Shown piece by piece: positions 1 through 5,465 of a stretch of DNA of 10,208 nucleotides. Position 1 is the first letter of the stretch; each line of letters opens with the position of its first letter. The notes beneath the pieces are model-generated. The model made no database searches, was not told where the DNA came from, and saw only the letters and a program-made list of their open reading frames with translations. The stretch spans positions 1-10,208 of the forward strand of contig CAVIJY010000059.1 in assembly GCA_963643215.1 (NCBI GenBank), written 5' to 3'. This DNA is from Darwinimomas sp963643215 (lineage in GTDB: Bacteria; Bacillota; Clostridia; Lachnospirales; Lachnospiraceae). Made by a program: the position numbers and the translations under genes.

Positions 1-2
1 TC

Positions 3-227
3 AAGGACAGTAAGGAAGGGGTGAGCGAAATGTGCAGAGAGATGGAGAAACTAAGAAATGAAAGCTATGCCGAAGGGCTGGAACAAGGGCTGGAACAGGG
101 CATGCGTGAGCATGCAAGAAGTATGGCTATAAAGCTGCGCTTAAGCGGAGAACCTCTTGAGAGAATAGCTGACCTGGTAGGGTACAGTGCTGCAACCGTG
201 GAGCAGTGGCTCTCTCCGGTGGGATAA
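3..227 (+). CDS. C-terminal part of Rpn-family nuclease / PD-(D/E)XK transposase-like protein (partial)
   Basis: The frame is open from the left edge (first full codon at 3) to the TAA ending at 227, so this is the 3' end of a larger gene. The visible 74 or so residues hold a charged helix, a short repeat (GLEQGLEQGM) and a last segment (RLSGEPLERIADLVGYSAATVEQWL) that looks like a small helix-turn-helix. This tail, a coiled 'EGxEQG' helix followed by a 'xxSxEEIAxxxGxSxxxVxxWL' motif, is typical of Rpn/transposase_31-type proteins, whose nuclease domain would lie upstream. A GTG at 21 could be taken as a start but nothing suggests a real one, since the frame continues through it. The family is recognised from the tail alone; the catalytic residues are not visible. 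A terminator follows at 243. Confidence 0.7.
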   Translation, partial: KDSKEGVSEMCREMEKLRNESYAEGLEQGLEQGMREHARSMAIKLRLSGEPLERIADLVGYSAATVEQWLSPVG

Positions 228-242
228 ATAAAGATATTTGGG

Positions 243-273
243 ACAGGCCGGCATGATAGTCGGCCTGTTTTTT
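243..273 (+). terminator. Rho-independent terminator after the Rpn-like gene
   Basis: The 8-base arms ACAGGCCG (243-250) and CGGCCTGT (261-268) pair perfectly around a 10-base loop and run into TTTTTT. It lies 16 bases after the stop of the Rpn-like gene and reads on the + strand. Confidence 0.88.
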
Positions 274-274
274 A

Positions 275-750
275 ACTGCCTCTAGGCACAATGGCAGACA
301 GTATATTGCACGCATTTTAAAGGCGGTATGGTATGCACCTCGGAAAACAGTGCATCGGCAGCTCCTCTTGGCTTTGATGAGTTTGAAATGAAGCCCGATA
401 CGGGACGATAGCTGTTCACAGTCAGCTTTCGCCCGGAATACTCGGGTCAATGCCGGTGTCCATCAAACGAGGTTTGAGGCCTAAAATACTGTCCACAGGG
501 CAGCCCTAAACTCGAGGTGTCCATTTTCTTGGGTACAGTTTATAGAGCCAGGAAAAATGTGCGAAAATAGCCTTAAAAATCCGGAAAAATGCGTCGCAGA
601 TCATAAACCGGCACATGCTCTCCCGCCAGCTGTAGGGCTTAAACATTTAGCCCACAGTGCGCTTACGGCGTGTCTTTGGTGAGCATAAATATGAGTGCTT
701 TTGATATATATTTTCAAAGAGTACAGTGTATGTCAAATGAAAGAAAATGT
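275..750. other. Intergenic stretch without a convincing gene; possible decayed mobile-element end
   Basis: No reading frame here looks coding on either strand. The part at about 460-540 has several related short words: GTGTCCAT at about 457 and 516, and CTGTCCAC at about 489. The last leads into TTTTCTTGGGTACAGTT. Repeated terminal words of this sort recall an insertion-sequence end, but no transposase remains and no target duplication was seen, so this is only a suggestion. The rest (about 560-740) is AT-rich and shows nothing recognisable before the toxin-antitoxin promoter. Confidence 0.3.
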
Positions 751-779
751 TTTACAAAATGAAGCAGAAATGATATTAT
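751..779 (+). promoter_or_regulatory. Sigma-A-type promoter of the toxin-antitoxin operon
   Basis: TTTACA (751-756) as -35 and TATTAT (774-779) as -10 are 17 bases apart, and TG lies one base before the -10 box (extended -10). The predicted start of transcription near 786 would give a very short leader that begins at or inside the ribosome binding site AGGAGGTG (786-793), 7 bases before the antitoxin ATG. Antitoxins of this type usually repress their own promoter; no clear palindromic operator was identified. Confidence 0.6.
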
Positions 780-800
780 TTCTACAGGAGGTGCTTAGAT

Positions 801-1061
801 ATGGCACAAGCAATGGTAAATTTTCGCATGGACGCAGATTTAAAAAAGGACATGGAAACGACCTGTAAAGAAATGGGATTGACACCGACCGCCGCATATA
901 CTCTTTTTGCAAAAAAAGTAACGCAAGACAGGCGCATTCCGTTTGAAATCGTAGCAGATCCGTTTTACAGTGCGCAGAATATGGATAGGCTGAACAGGGC
1001 TATTGCAGACATTAAGGCTGGCCGCAATATGTCGGAACATGAGCTAATAGAGGAAGACTGA
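801..1061 (+). CDS. relB: RelB/DinJ-family antitoxin
   Basis: An 86-residue protein. The N-terminal half (residues 5-45, containing VNFRMDADLKKDMETTCKEM and then GLTPTAAYTLFAKKV) matches the ribbon-helix-helix DNA-binding domain of RelB/DinJ antitoxins: a beta strand with the VNFRxD pattern and two helices with the GLTxTxAxxLF signature. After RIPFEI, a flexible acidic tail (ending EHELIEED) would wrap around and block the toxin. The ATG at 801 is chosen because of the strong AGGAGGTG 7 bases upstream. The stop TGA shares one base with the toxin ATG, so translation is coupled, as usual for type II pairs. By family it neutralises the toxin and represses the operon promoter. RelB and DinJ are not easily separated by sequence alone, so the symbol is approximate. 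Confidence 0.9.
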   Translation: MAQAMVNFRMDADLKKDMETTCKEMGLTPTAAYTLFAKKVTQDRRIPFEIVADPFYSAQNMDRLNRAIADIKAGRNMSEHELIEED

Positions 1062-1324
1062 TGCACAAAAATTGGCATGACGAAGCGTGGGAAGATTATC
1101 TTTATTGGCAAACGCAGGATAAAAAGACGCTGAAAAAGATAAATGCACTCATAAAGGACATAGACCGCAACGGATATAAATGCGATGGTAAGCCAGAACC
1201 GCTAGCCGGGAATTTGTCCGGATTTTGGAGCGTCCGTATAGACAAGAAAAACAGGATAGTTTTCAGAATCATCGATGAAGAGCTGGAAATAGCACAATGT
1301 GGTTCACATTACAGGGACAAATAA
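1061..1324 (+). CDS. yoeB: YoeB-family mRNA interferase toxin
   Basis: An 87-residue toxin of the Txe/YoeB branch of the RelE superfamily, a ribosome-dependent endoribonuclease that cleaves mRNA in the A site. Family landmarks are all present: WHDEAWEDYLYWQ at the N-terminus, KPEPLAGNLSGFWSVRI in the middle, RIVFRI, and GSHYRDK at the end. The residues matching the catalytic set of E. coli YoeB fall at the same numbers: Glu46, Arg65, His83 and Tyr84, so the toxin is probably active. Length is usual for the family. The ATG overlaps the antitoxin TGA by one base (TGATG). A terminator lies 5 bases after the stop. YoeB is classically paired with a YefM/Phd-type antitoxin; here the partner is RelB/DinJ-like, a combination also known in nature. 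Confidence 0.92.
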   Translation: MHKNWHDEAWEDYLYWQTQDKKTLKKINALIKDIDRNGYKCDGKPEPLAGNLSGFWSVRIDKKNRIVFRIIDEELEIAQCGSHYRDK

Positions 1325-1328
1325 GCCG

Positions 1329-1358
1329 GGCAACAGCAACGAGCTGCTGCCTCTTTTT
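1329..1358 (+). terminator. Rho-independent terminator of the toxin-antitoxin operon
   Basis: GGCAACAGC (1329-1337) pairs with GCTGCTGCC (1343-1351), with one mismatch and a 5-base loop, followed by TCTTTTT. It reads on the + strand directly after the toxin stop codon. Confidence 0.8.
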
Positions 1359-1479
1359 ATTTGACATGATGTGGTACTTGCAAATGGTAAAAGCAATCGT
1401 GTGCAAAGACCGTCTGGTCTGGAATGCTCTGCGAAGCCTCAACATATGGTCATTGGAATTTAAATCTCCATCTGACCAT

Positions 1480-1508
1480 AAAAACGGAGAGGCATCACTA
1501 CCTCCCCG
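1480..1508 (-). terminator. Rho-independent terminator of the cell-wall-binding protein gene
   Basis: On the - strand CGGGGAGG pairs with CCTCTCCG (one G-U pair) around an 8-base loop and is followed by TTTTT. It lies about 45 bases past the stop at 1552. The 1360-1480 stretch between this and the toxin terminator shows no gene. Confidence 0.78.
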
Positions 1509-1551
1509 CCGGTAATTAAGAGTTATGTGGTTTTAATCGTTCGACCTAGTT

Positions 1552-2976
1552 TTAGTTCTTGCTGTCTATGTATGTGACTGTAGTTCCGTCAACATCCCAC
1601 TCTTCATCATCGCTATTCTTGATGCCTGTGACATAATAGCCCTTTACAGTAATCTTGTAGTCGTCGCCATCCTTCTTTGTTCCGGACTTAACGATGGAGC
1701 CAGATGTCGATACGACTGCAAACCCGTTAGAATCATCTTCAACAAGCTCCACACCGCCAATCAGCTGATCAGCTGTGTGTGCCTCACCATACAGAGCGGT
1801 AACCTTATTGTTTATTGTAGCTTCGTAGATCTCGAACTTATTATCAGAATCAGCGGTAACCTTGCGGCCGTTTACATAGTAGTAGTTTCCGTCACGGCCA
1901 TTGATACCCTTGCCTTTGTTGGCGCCGTCTGTCTTGAACTTGAAGGCATAGCTTTCTCCGTCAACTGTTACATTGCATGTTCCGGTCTTCATAGTTGCAT
2001 CGGTGTCAAGCGGCTTTGCAAAGTAGTAAATACCTGTCTTTGTGTCTGCTGCGATTGCCTCCGCAACATAATCAAGGAGCTTACCAAGCTTTGTGTACTT
2101 GTCAAGGGTTTCTTCCGTAGTACTATCACTGCTAAGGTTGATAATATCTGAAGCATCATCATCACTGACAAGCTCACCAATAGTAATTTCACCGTCTTCA
2201 AAGTTAATGTATCTAAGTCCGGCCAGGCACTCGCCCTGGTTATTGAACAGATATTTCTTGCCGTTTATTGTCTTGATTGCATTTTTGTACAGCAAACCAT
2301 TGGAATCTGTATAGAACCACTTAGCTTCATTGTCCTGGATTTCAGAGTTTTTCTCATCAATACCTACTGAAGGAACAACCTTGAACCAGCCCTTTGTTAC
2401 ACGAGCTCCGTTCTCAGGATCGCTAAAGTACTTCGCATAGGTTGCGTTGGATGCCTCAGCCACCCACTCAGAAGCCATGTGACCATCTTCCGCAAAAGCA
2501 TACTTCACACTCTTGATGGTCTTCTCGCAATATCCCCGCGCAAGATCAGAATCACTGGTTGCACGATATTTCTTGCCATTTGAGCCAAAGTAGAACCAGT
2601 AATCATAATCACCGGTATCTGCATTACCATCCTCTGACTTAAGCGTAGGAATAGACTCCTCATAAACTCGAATCTGTCTCCAGCCGTTTGTAACTACAGC
2701 ACCGTCATCAGCCTCTCCTGCATAATATACAGCGTCTTTCCATCCATCGCCGTCTTCGTCCTTATCGGCCATTTCGTACTGACCACCAGAATCTTTGTCG
2801 TTGATCCAGCCGAACAGCATACGGCCATCTTCGTCGAATATATATGTCTTTCCGTTGATAGTCTTCTTTGTGTTCTCGTAAGCCTTGCCTGAAGACTGGA
2901 AGTAATACCAGATAGTATCCTCAAAATCTTCTTCGTCGTCGGTATTCTCAACTTCCTTCCAAGCATTGCGAAGCAT
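1552..2976 (-). CDS. Cell-wall-binding repeat protein, 5'-truncated
   Basis: From the first ATG this frame gives 474 acidic residues made of cell-wall-binding (choline-binding-like) repeats. Examples are IWYYFQSSGKAYEN, INGKTYIFDEDGRMLFGW, YWFYFGSNGKKYRA, KWFYTDSNGLLYKN and INGKKYLFNNQGECLAG, each with the aromatic pair and the D/S-x-G turn of this family. The last 150 or so residues are more beta-rich and less repetitive. Proteins of this kind in Clostridia are secreted and attach to the cell surface; the function of this one is unknown. There is no signal peptide at this ATG, and repeat sequence continues in frame upstream to 3123, so the ATG at 2976 is not the true start: the gene has lost its 5' end. 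It may be silent. A terminator follows at 1480-1508. The family call is sure; the expression state is not. Confidence 0.85.
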   Translation of the reverse strand: MLRNAWKEVENTDDEEDFEDTIWYYFQSSGKAYENTKKTINGKTYIFDEDGRMLFGWINDKDSGGQYEMADKDEDGDGWKDAVYYAGEADDGAVVTNGWRQIRVYEESIPTLKSEDGNADTGDYDYWFYFGSNGKKYRATSDSDLARGYCEKTIKSVKYAFAEDGHMASEWVAEASNATYAKYFSDPENGARVTKGWFKVVPSVGIDEKNSEIQDNEAKWFYTDSNGLLYKNAIKTINGKKYLFNNQGECLAGLRYINFEDGEITIGELVSDDDASDIINLSSDSTTEETLDKYTKLGKLLDYVAEAIAADTKTGIYYFAKPLDTDATMKTGTCNVTVDGESYAFKFKTDGANKGKGINGRDGNYYYVNGRKVTADSDNKFEIYEATINNKVTALYGEAHTADQLIGGVELVEDDSNGFAVVSTSGSIVKSGTKKDGDDYKITVKGYYVTGIKNSDDEEWDVDGTTVTYIDSKN

Positions 2977-3123
2977 AGCGCCGTTCTCGTCAACATAGTA
3001 CCAGTTGTCCTCGTACTCTACGAGCTCGTCGGAAGCAAGATATCCGTCATCGTTCAGATAATAATAGTTGTTATCTATATCTTGCGAAAAAACCGCGATT
3101 TTAAGCCGTTTGTAGCGTAATAT
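2977..3123 (-). pseudogene. In-frame upstream remnant of the cell-wall-binding gene, without a start codon
   Basis: In the frame of the gene at 1552-2976, 49 further codons are open upstream, between the TAA at 3124-3126 and the ATG at 2976. They contain clear repeat sequence: NNYYYLNDDGYLASDELV and NWYYVDENGAM. None of these codons is ATG, GTG or TTG. Immediately upstream the text changes to AT-rich sequence with no repeat character, except perhaps a short WDGSKYYATNG in another frame at about 3110-3140. The simplest reading is that the native gene began further upstream and was cut off here by insertion of the neighbouring prophage. A frameshift at the T6 run near 3088-3093 is an alternative. 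Confidence 0.65.
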
Positions 3124-3130
3124 TTACTTC

Positions 3131-3195
3131 CATCCCACATTTCATCCCACAAAATTTTTGTACTTTTTCTGTGCAATCTCGATTTTTGCCCCACA
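3131..3195. repeat. CCCACA direct repeats at the prophage border, candidate integrase arm sites
   Basis: CATCCCACA occurs at 3131-3139 and 3143-3151 (12 bases apart), and CCCACA again at 3190-3195, all in one orientation and each followed by a T or A run. Short direct repeats close to one prophage end are typical of the arm-type binding sites of tyrosine integrases. They lie on the phage side of the truncated host gene. No core duplication can be shown because the other prophage end is outside the window. The whole stretch 3124-3330 is AT-rich and has no convincing gene on either strand. Confidence 0.35.
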
Positions 3196-3330
3196 TTTTT
3201 GTAATTTTGTACTGTGCGCAGCGTTTTTTTATGCGCAAAAAAATCAGGGCAAATATCCCTTTCGGAATACCGCCCCGCAAAAGCTTTCGCTTTTTCCATC
3301 TGGCAATATGATGCACTACATCCGCAAATT

Positions 3331-3360
3331 AAAAAGCCCCCGGCTGAGATACCGAGGGCT
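3331..3360 (-). terminator. Rho-independent terminator ending the phage late operon
   Basis: On the - strand AGCCCTCGG pairs with CCGGGGGCT around an 8-base loop, then TTTTTAATTT. The single non-Watson-Crick position is a G-U pair on the - strand but a C-A mismatch on the +, which supports the - direction. It lies 61 bases after the endolysin stop. Confidence 0.9.
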
Positions 3361-3421
3361 GATTAGGAAGACCAAGACCGCAATGCGGATTGGTATATAT
3401 AATATATCACATTTGCACGGC

Positions 3422-4171
3422 TTAACCAATACCGTTTATCGCGCCTTCTGCGTCCGTGCTGAATACTCCTGATCCCATCACAAGCCAGCCTTCCTTGCCG
3501 AAAGCGTAATACTTGCCGTCGATCAGGTATACGCCGTCAGAGAGATACTCGTACTCCGTGGAGCCCGTGCAGTACCACCAGCGCCCGCTCCTTGACTTGT
3601 TCCATCCTGTGGGATATGTGACCGCGCAGGACTTGCCGTTGGTCAGATTGATGGCCGTGTGATGATTCTCGTACAGCAGGATATCTCCGGCGAAAAGAAA
3701 ATCATCTGATGTGAGATGCTTACTGTCGGTCAGAGCTTCAAAGCCGACACCTGTAAGCACCGCTCTGAGGTTGCCTGTGTAGCTGTAGATTGAAACGCTC
3801 TGAAGCTGCGCATCTCCCAGAATGAATCCGGCTGCCTTTACGATGCATGCCACGCCGTTGGAGCAGTCCGTCTCGCAGTCGGTTTTTATCTTCGTAGGGT
3901 CGTATCCCGCCTGTACTAAGGCTTGCCAGAACGAATACCGCCCCGCGTCATTGTACTGCGATGAGTCCTGATCATAGCCGATATGATCGTTCTCGGCGCA
4001 TTCTCTTGCCAGCTGTGCAATGAGCGCCCGTGTCTTTCCGTCCGGATGCCGCAGGATCACATTCCACGGCCTGTTGTACCACGGTATGACCGCCCATTCG
4101 TCCCCTGTTTGATCTCCGGCCTTGCCATTGCTGTACTTCCTGTTTTCGTCATGTCCGCAATTAGATATCAT
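3422..4171 (-). CDS. Phage endolysin: papain-fold (NlpC/P60-like) peptidoglycan hydrolase with cell-wall-binding tail
   Basis: A 249-residue lysin. Residues 1-185 match a peptidoglycan hydrolase family common in phages of gut Firmicutes: NCGHDENRKYSNGKAGDQTG at the start, a Trp-rich EWAVIPWYNRPWN, then DCSNGV with the probable nucleophile Cys103, and GDILLYENHHTAI with the probable catalytic His170/171. Residues 195-249 hold WWYCTGS and the repeat DGVYLIDGKYYAFGKEGW, a cell-wall-binding unit. It would cut the peptide part of peptidoglycan to release progeny; the exact bond is not shown by the sequence. There is no signal peptide, so it needs the holin for export. It is the last gene of the operon, with an AGAGGAG ribosome binding site before the ATG at 4171 and a terminator downstream. 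A four-copy repeat separates it from the gene before. Confidence 0.88.
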   Translation of the reverse strand: MISNCGHDENRKYSNGKAGDQTGDEWAVIPWYNRPWNVILRHPDGKTRALIAQLARECAENDHIGYDQDSSQYNDAGRYSFWQALVQAGYDPTKIKTDCETDCSNGVACIVKAAGFILGDAQLQSVSIYSYTGNLRAVLTGVGFEALTDSKHLTSDDFLFAGDILLYENHHTAINLTNGKSCAVTYPTGWNKSRSGRWWYCTGSTEYEYLSDGVYLIDGKYYAFGKEGWLVMGSGVFSTDAEGAINGIG

Positions 4172-4186
4172 ATTGTCTCCTCTTCC

Positions 4187-4222
4187 GTCCGAAACCGTCC
4201 GAATCTGTCCGAACCGTCCGAA
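4187..4222. repeat. Four GTCCGAA repeats at helical-turn spacing before the endolysin gene
   Basis: GTCCGAA starts at 4187, 4197, 4207 and 4216 (TTCGGAC on the coding strand), with steps of 10, 10 and 9 bases. The repeats fill most of the short gap between the small membrane peptide's stop (4223) and the endolysin's ribosome binding site. They lie in the 5' leader of the endolysin part of the message. Their role is unknown; protein binding on one DNA face, an RNA element, or a replication-slippage repeat are all possible. Confidence 0.8.
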
Positions 4223-4324
4223 TTATCGGCGGGCTCTTGTGATATACTTGATGACCGCTATAAAGGCCTCGGCCAGCACCGCCCACAAGAATATCCCGCC
4301 GATGAATGTCAAAAATCCGCTCAC
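4223..4324 (-). CDS. 33-residue single-span membrane peptide of the lysis cassette
   Basis: The peptide begins MSGFLTFIGGIFLWAVLAEA and ends in a basic tail (ITRARR). It is one hydrophobic helix (about residues 4-26) with a positively charged C-terminus. The start is a GTG at 4322-4324, overlapping the end of the holin gene by 4 bases, with GGAG 7 bases upstream. Its place between holin and endolysin suggests an auxiliary holin or antiholin, but that is inference from position and shape only; I recognise no family. A reading frame this short can be doubtful, but the ribosome binding site, the overlap and the membrane helix all support it. Confidence 0.6.
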   Translation of the reverse strand: MSGFLTFIGGIFLWAVLAEAFIAVIKYITRARR

Positions 4325-4548
4325 ACCTGTGCTCCGTCGCCGTCTATCTTGTCGTCGCACTCCGGCAGCCCTGCCATACTCGTAAGTATCGACAGGATGC
4401 CCGCAAGCGCGGATGAGCTGACTACCATCTTCCAATCCACCGCGCCTATGAATGTCGATGTTCCTATCGTTGCTATCGCCGTCTGGCAGACCGTCTTGAG
4501 GGCTCTCATCCCTGCGGCCTTTATCCATGATATATGTTTACTGCACAT
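4321..4548 (-). CDS. Phage holin, r1t-like
   Basis: A 75-residue protein with two hydrophobic segments: about residues 15-37 (ALKTVCQTAIATIGTSTFIG) and 41-62 (VVSSSALAGILSILTSMAGL). The pattern RALKTVCQTAIATIG followed by VDWKMVVSSSALAGILSILTS is characteristic of the phage r1t holin family, small class II holins that open the membrane at a set time and let the endolysin reach the wall. The ATG at 4548 has AAGGAGAG upstream and overlaps the preceding gene by 11 bases. The C-terminus is charged (ECDDKIDGDGAQV). Its position two genes before the endolysin agrees with the call. Confidence 0.88.
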   Translation of the reverse strand: MCSKHISWIKAAGMRALKTVCQTAIATIGTSTFIGAVDWKMVVSSSALAGILSILTSMAGLPECDDKIDGDGAQV

Positions 4549-4888
4549 ATGCCTCTCCTTCCGCTGCTCTGATCGGCAGCTTTGTTACTCTGTGATACAG
4601 CTCCGTTCCTGTGCCGTTTCCGCCCAGCGCTGAATATGTCTCATAAAGCATGCGGATATTGTCAAGAATCGACTCCGCCTCCTCCAGCGGTATGTACCCC
4701 GTCTTTATGTGGTGACGGCAGCACTGAAAAAGACGGTCGTGGAGCATTGCCACCATAGCCGTTTTTACTGCAATATTTTCTTCCCGCTCCTGCTTTATCT
4801 TCGCATCAAGCTTTTTTATCATGACTCCCAGCGCTCCCAGCATCACGCCGAACAGCGCCTGGAGCCAGTATTCAATTATCCAGTCCAA
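4538..4888 (-). CDS. Membrane-anchored phage protein of the holin cassette
   Basis: 116 residues, starting at a TTG at 4888 inside the end of the 52-residue gene. An N-terminal hydrophobic segment (about 6-24, YWLQALFGVMLGALGVMIKK) is followed by a charged helix and then a conserved-looking domain: MLHDRLFQCCRHHIKTG, a helical DNIRMLYETYSALGGNGTGT and a last VTKLPI. Proteins with the 'LHDRLFQxCxxYIxxG...YxALGGNGTG' pattern are common just before holins in phages of gut Firmicutes; they are called holin-like or minor structural proteins, with no proven role. Start choice: no ATG lies near the segment, and the TTG has a GAGAGGGCGAG stretch upstream. Confidence 0.75.
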   Translation of the reverse strand: MDWIIEYWLQALFGVMLGALGVMIKKLDAKIKQEREENIAVKTAMVAMLHDRLFQCCRHHIKTGYIPLEEAESILDNIRMLYETYSALGGNGTGTELYHRVTKLPIRAAEGEAYVQ

Positions 4889-5030
4889 ACCACTCGCCCT
4901 CTCTGATAATTAACGCCAGCCGTTCCTCTTCATCCTCCACGCTTTTATACTGCCCCAGCATGTCTATCAGGTGTCTGTTGTGCTCGACAAGGCGCTCTAT
5001 TATCTCCTGCTGTTCCAATATGATGTTCAT
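4872..5030 (-). CDS. 52-residue acidic coiled-coil phage peptide
   Basis: The peptide begins MNIILEQQEIIERLVEHNRH and ends in EGEWFGLDN. Its first half reads as an amphipathic, probably coiled-coil helix. It is joined to its neighbours on both sides: the ATG overlaps the TGA of the CD1375-like gene (ATGA), and its end overlaps the next gene's TTG start by 17 bases. I know no function; the tight coupling and lack of stops in a densely packed operon support it being a real gene. Confidence 0.65.
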   Translation of the reverse strand: MNIILEQQEIIERLVEHNRHLIDMLGQYKSVEDEEERLALIIREGEWFGLDN

Positions 5031-5128
5031 TTGTCAAGGAGCTTTGCTGTCGCTTCTCTCCATCGCTCCGGTACATCCTTAAGCTCCATCCTGCCCATCC
5101 TGATTTGCATCGCATAAAACTTAGCCAT
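5027..5128 (-). CDS. CD1375-like small phage protein
   Basis: 33 residues, beginning MAKFYAMQIRMGRMELKDVP and continuing through ERWREATAKLL. The pattern M-A-x-x-Y-A-x-x-I-x-x-G-x-M-x-L-x-D-V-P-x-R-x-x-x-x-V/A matches the short CD1375-type proteins found between tail and lysis genes of Clostridia phages; their role is unknown. The start codon lies inside the end of the preceding gene (8-base overlap), and GGTGAT sits just upstream of the ATG. It was found by reading the gap between the larger genes. Confidence 0.75.
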   Translation of the reverse strand: MAKFYAMQIRMGRMELKDVPERWREATAKLLDK

Positions 5129-5465
5129 TAGTTATCACCTCCGCGATTTCCATGATTGCCGCTTCCATAGCGTCCAGCCTCTCCGAAACCGTTACGCCCG
5201 ATGCCGTCGGTTCGTTCTCCGCCTCCTGCGCCTTGTAGCTTTCCGCGTAAGCCCACCACGCATCGAAGTTATTCGTAACATCGACTACTGTGACGGTCTC
5301 TGTAGTGCGGCACTGAAGCTCCTCGCACTCCCAGACGGTATAGGGCTTTCCGCCTTCCTCTTCCGTTACCTCTTCGATGTTCTTTCTGAGGATGATGTCT
5401 GTTCCCTTCTCAAGCGGGAATACCTCAACCTCCTGCGGGCGTGATGCATAAGTTTCTCTGCTCAT
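5121..5465 (-). CDS. Small phage tail-associated protein of unknown function
   Basis: 114 residues. The first 60 or so look beta-rich (EVEVFPLEKGTDIILRKNIEE, then YTVWECEELQCRTTETVTVV). A second part, FDAWWAYAESY, leads into a helical acidic tail with SERLDAMEAAIMEIAEVI, the 'ERLxALEAAIxEL' tail common in small phage tail and baseplate-associated proteins. Such proteins, often annotated only as hypothetical, sit between tail fibres and holins. Its ATG lies 41 bases inside the end of the reverse transcriptase gene in another frame, with AAAGGA as ribosome binding site, so the two are probably coupled. This suggests the reverse transcriptase gene was placed into an existing tail operon without breaking this gene's start. 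Confidence 0.75.
   Translation of the reverse strand: MSRETYASRPQEVEVFPLEKGTDIILRKNIEEVTEEEGGKPYTVWECEELQCRTTETVTVVDVTNNFDAWWAYAESYKAQEAENEPTASGVTVSERLDAMEAAIMEIAEVITNG

Noticed and set aside
1361..1390. TTGACA word after the toxin terminator as a + strand promoter
   Set aside because: No convincing -10 box at the right distance and no + strand gene downstream.
1297..1515. + strand frame of 72 residues after the toxin gene
   Set aside because: It starts inside the toxin gene and runs through two terminators; no family resemblance.
3075..3316. Two - strand frames of 71-74 residues upstream of the truncated cell-wall-binding gene
   Set aside because: Low-complexity, AT-rich, no known family, no good ribosome binding site; a short WDGSKYYATNG resembles a repeat but is too short to count as evidence for an intact gene.
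3983..4633. + strand frame of 216 residues opposite the endolysin and holin genes
   Set aside because: It lies antisense to well-supported genes and its Ser/Pro/Cys-rich text looks like a reverse-frame shadow.
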